Source of the DNA: Choristocarpus tenellus KU-1152
Lineage: Eukaryota; Phaeophyceae
Assembly: GCA_964200185.2 (NCBI GenBank)
Contig: CAXNAD020000397.1
Location: 1-20,421 of the forward strand
Direction of reading: 5' to 3'
DNA: 20,421 nt
The notes under the pieces were generated by a model. It made no database searches and had not been told where the DNA came from. It saw nothing but the letters and a program-made list of their open reading frames with translations. Every line of letters begins with the position of its first letter. Positions within the stretch are counted from its first letter, which is position 1. Position numbers and translations under genes: made by a program. Shown piece by piece: positions 19,524-20,421 of the stretch.

Positions 19524-20206
19524 TTTGACATGTACAGTTAATGATGGCAAACCTATAGTTCAACATTTCAGTACAATCTCAAATATGTAAATAGATAGAG
19601 ATATATATTTGACACATGTAGCTAATGATGGCTAACCTACAATTCAACATTTCAGTACAATCCCAAACATATACATTGATAGAGATATATATATATTTGA
19701 CATATGTAGCTAATGATAGCTAACCTACAATTCAACATTCCAGTACAATCCCAAACATATACATAGATAGAGATAAATATATTTGATACATACATGTAGC
19801 TAATGATGGCTAACCTACAATTCAACATTCCAGTACAATCTCAAATATATACAAAGATAGAGAGAGATAAACATATTTGACACATATAGTTAATGATGAC
19901 TAACCTACAATTCAACATTCCAGTACAATCTCAAATATATACAAAAATAGAGAGAGAAAAATACACTTGACACATACAGTTAATGATGACTAACCTACAA
20001 TTCAACATTTCAGTACAATCCCAAACATATACATAGAGAAAAATACATTTGACACATACAGATAATGATGACTAACCTACAATTCAACATTTCAGTACAA
20101 TACCAAACATATACATAGATAGAGAGAGAAAAATACATTTGACACATATAGTTACTGATGACTAACCTACAATTCAACATTTCAGTACAATCCCAAACAT
20201 ATACAT
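19524..20206. repeat. Tandem array of eight 82-94-bp units
   Basis: Units start with (T)TTGACA at 19524, 19608, 19696, 19782, 19876, 19966, 20048 and 20138. Each has a conserved core: TAATGATG(A/G)CTAACCTAC, then AATTCAACATT(T/C)CAGTAC, then AATC(C/T)CAAA(C/T)ATATACA. A variable AT- and GA-rich linker (GATAGAGAGAGA type) follows. Length differences come from the linker only. Confidence 0.95.
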
Positions 20207-20322
20207 AGAACTTTCAAGTACTTCAATCTACGTATGTTAATACCAACTGTGCATCACCTATCTGCCTGCCCCAAAGCCTCCAGACTAGCTTGAAGAATAT
20301 CCATAACTCCATATATTGGTTG

Positions 20323-20415
20323 CACCTCCTCCACCTCCTCCACCTCCTCCACCACATCTCCTCCCCCCCCCCCCCCCGTCCCCCCCCCTCCCCCCCCCGA
20401 CACCCCCCCCTTTAG
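20323..20415. repeat. CACCTCCTC repeat and poly-C tract
   Basis: Three perfect CACCTCCTC nonamers (20323-20349) are followed by C-runs of 8 to 16 with single interruptions from about 20362. The position at the window end suggests a hard-to-sequence tract or contig edge. Confidence 0.85.
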
Positions 20416-20421
20416 AGTATT

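Noticed and set aside
19524-20206. Regular repeats separated by variable sequence, reminiscent of CRISPR
   Set aside because: The linkers are related low-complexity AT/GA tracts, not unique spacers. The units are long and tandem, and the genome is eukaryotic.

Overview
This looks like intron-rich nuclear DNA of a eukaryote: canonical GT-AG introns of 115 to about 2460 bp, short GC-richer exons in AT-rich DNA, many tandem repeats, a decayed plant/alga-type Copia retroelement and a Stowaway-like foldback MITE. No bacterial operons or Shine-Dalgarno sites are seen. An alga or another plant-like or stramenopile lineage is my best guess. It rests on gene structure and transposon types and cannot be fixed from the sequence alone.

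The one well supported complete gene is on the minus strand, 11658 down to 5117. Eight exons can be joined with every splice phase agreeing, giving a 434-residue protein of the TTD14 family (TRPL translocation defect 14-like): an N-terminal NadR-like P-loop NTPase domain followed by a CYTH/triphosphate-tunnel-like domain. Its 2457-bp intron 4 holds diverged tandem repeats of about 75 bp and a 50-bp duplication. A 42-bp minisatellite lies about 245 bp upstream of its start codon.

Layout from left to right. At 1-1523 no confident gene is seen. At 1524-2072 (minus) are the first two exons of a gene for a secreted or membrane protein, with a strong signal peptide and an unrecognised Cys-containing second exon; later exons are not resolved. 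At 2073-3923 nothing firm is seen. At 3924-4436 there is a composite foldback MITE. At 5117-11658 is the TTD14-like gene. At 11903-12210 is the minisatellite. At 12211-13573 (minus) is a truncated Copia element with a frameshifted reverse-transcriptase end, an intact RNase H and a possible 3' LTR, bounded by an inverted repeat that recurs at 13784-13801. At 13802-19523 is AT-rich DNA with several minus-strand exon-like segments that I cannot assemble. At 19524-20206 there are eight copies of an 82-94-bp tandem repeat, followed by a CACCTCCTC repeat and long C-runs at the window edge.

The two minus-strand genes show no evident functional link. No defence system, biosynthetic cluster or CRISPR array is present. 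The points of most interest are the reconstructed TTD14-like gene, the unknown secreted protein, and the repeat architecture around them.
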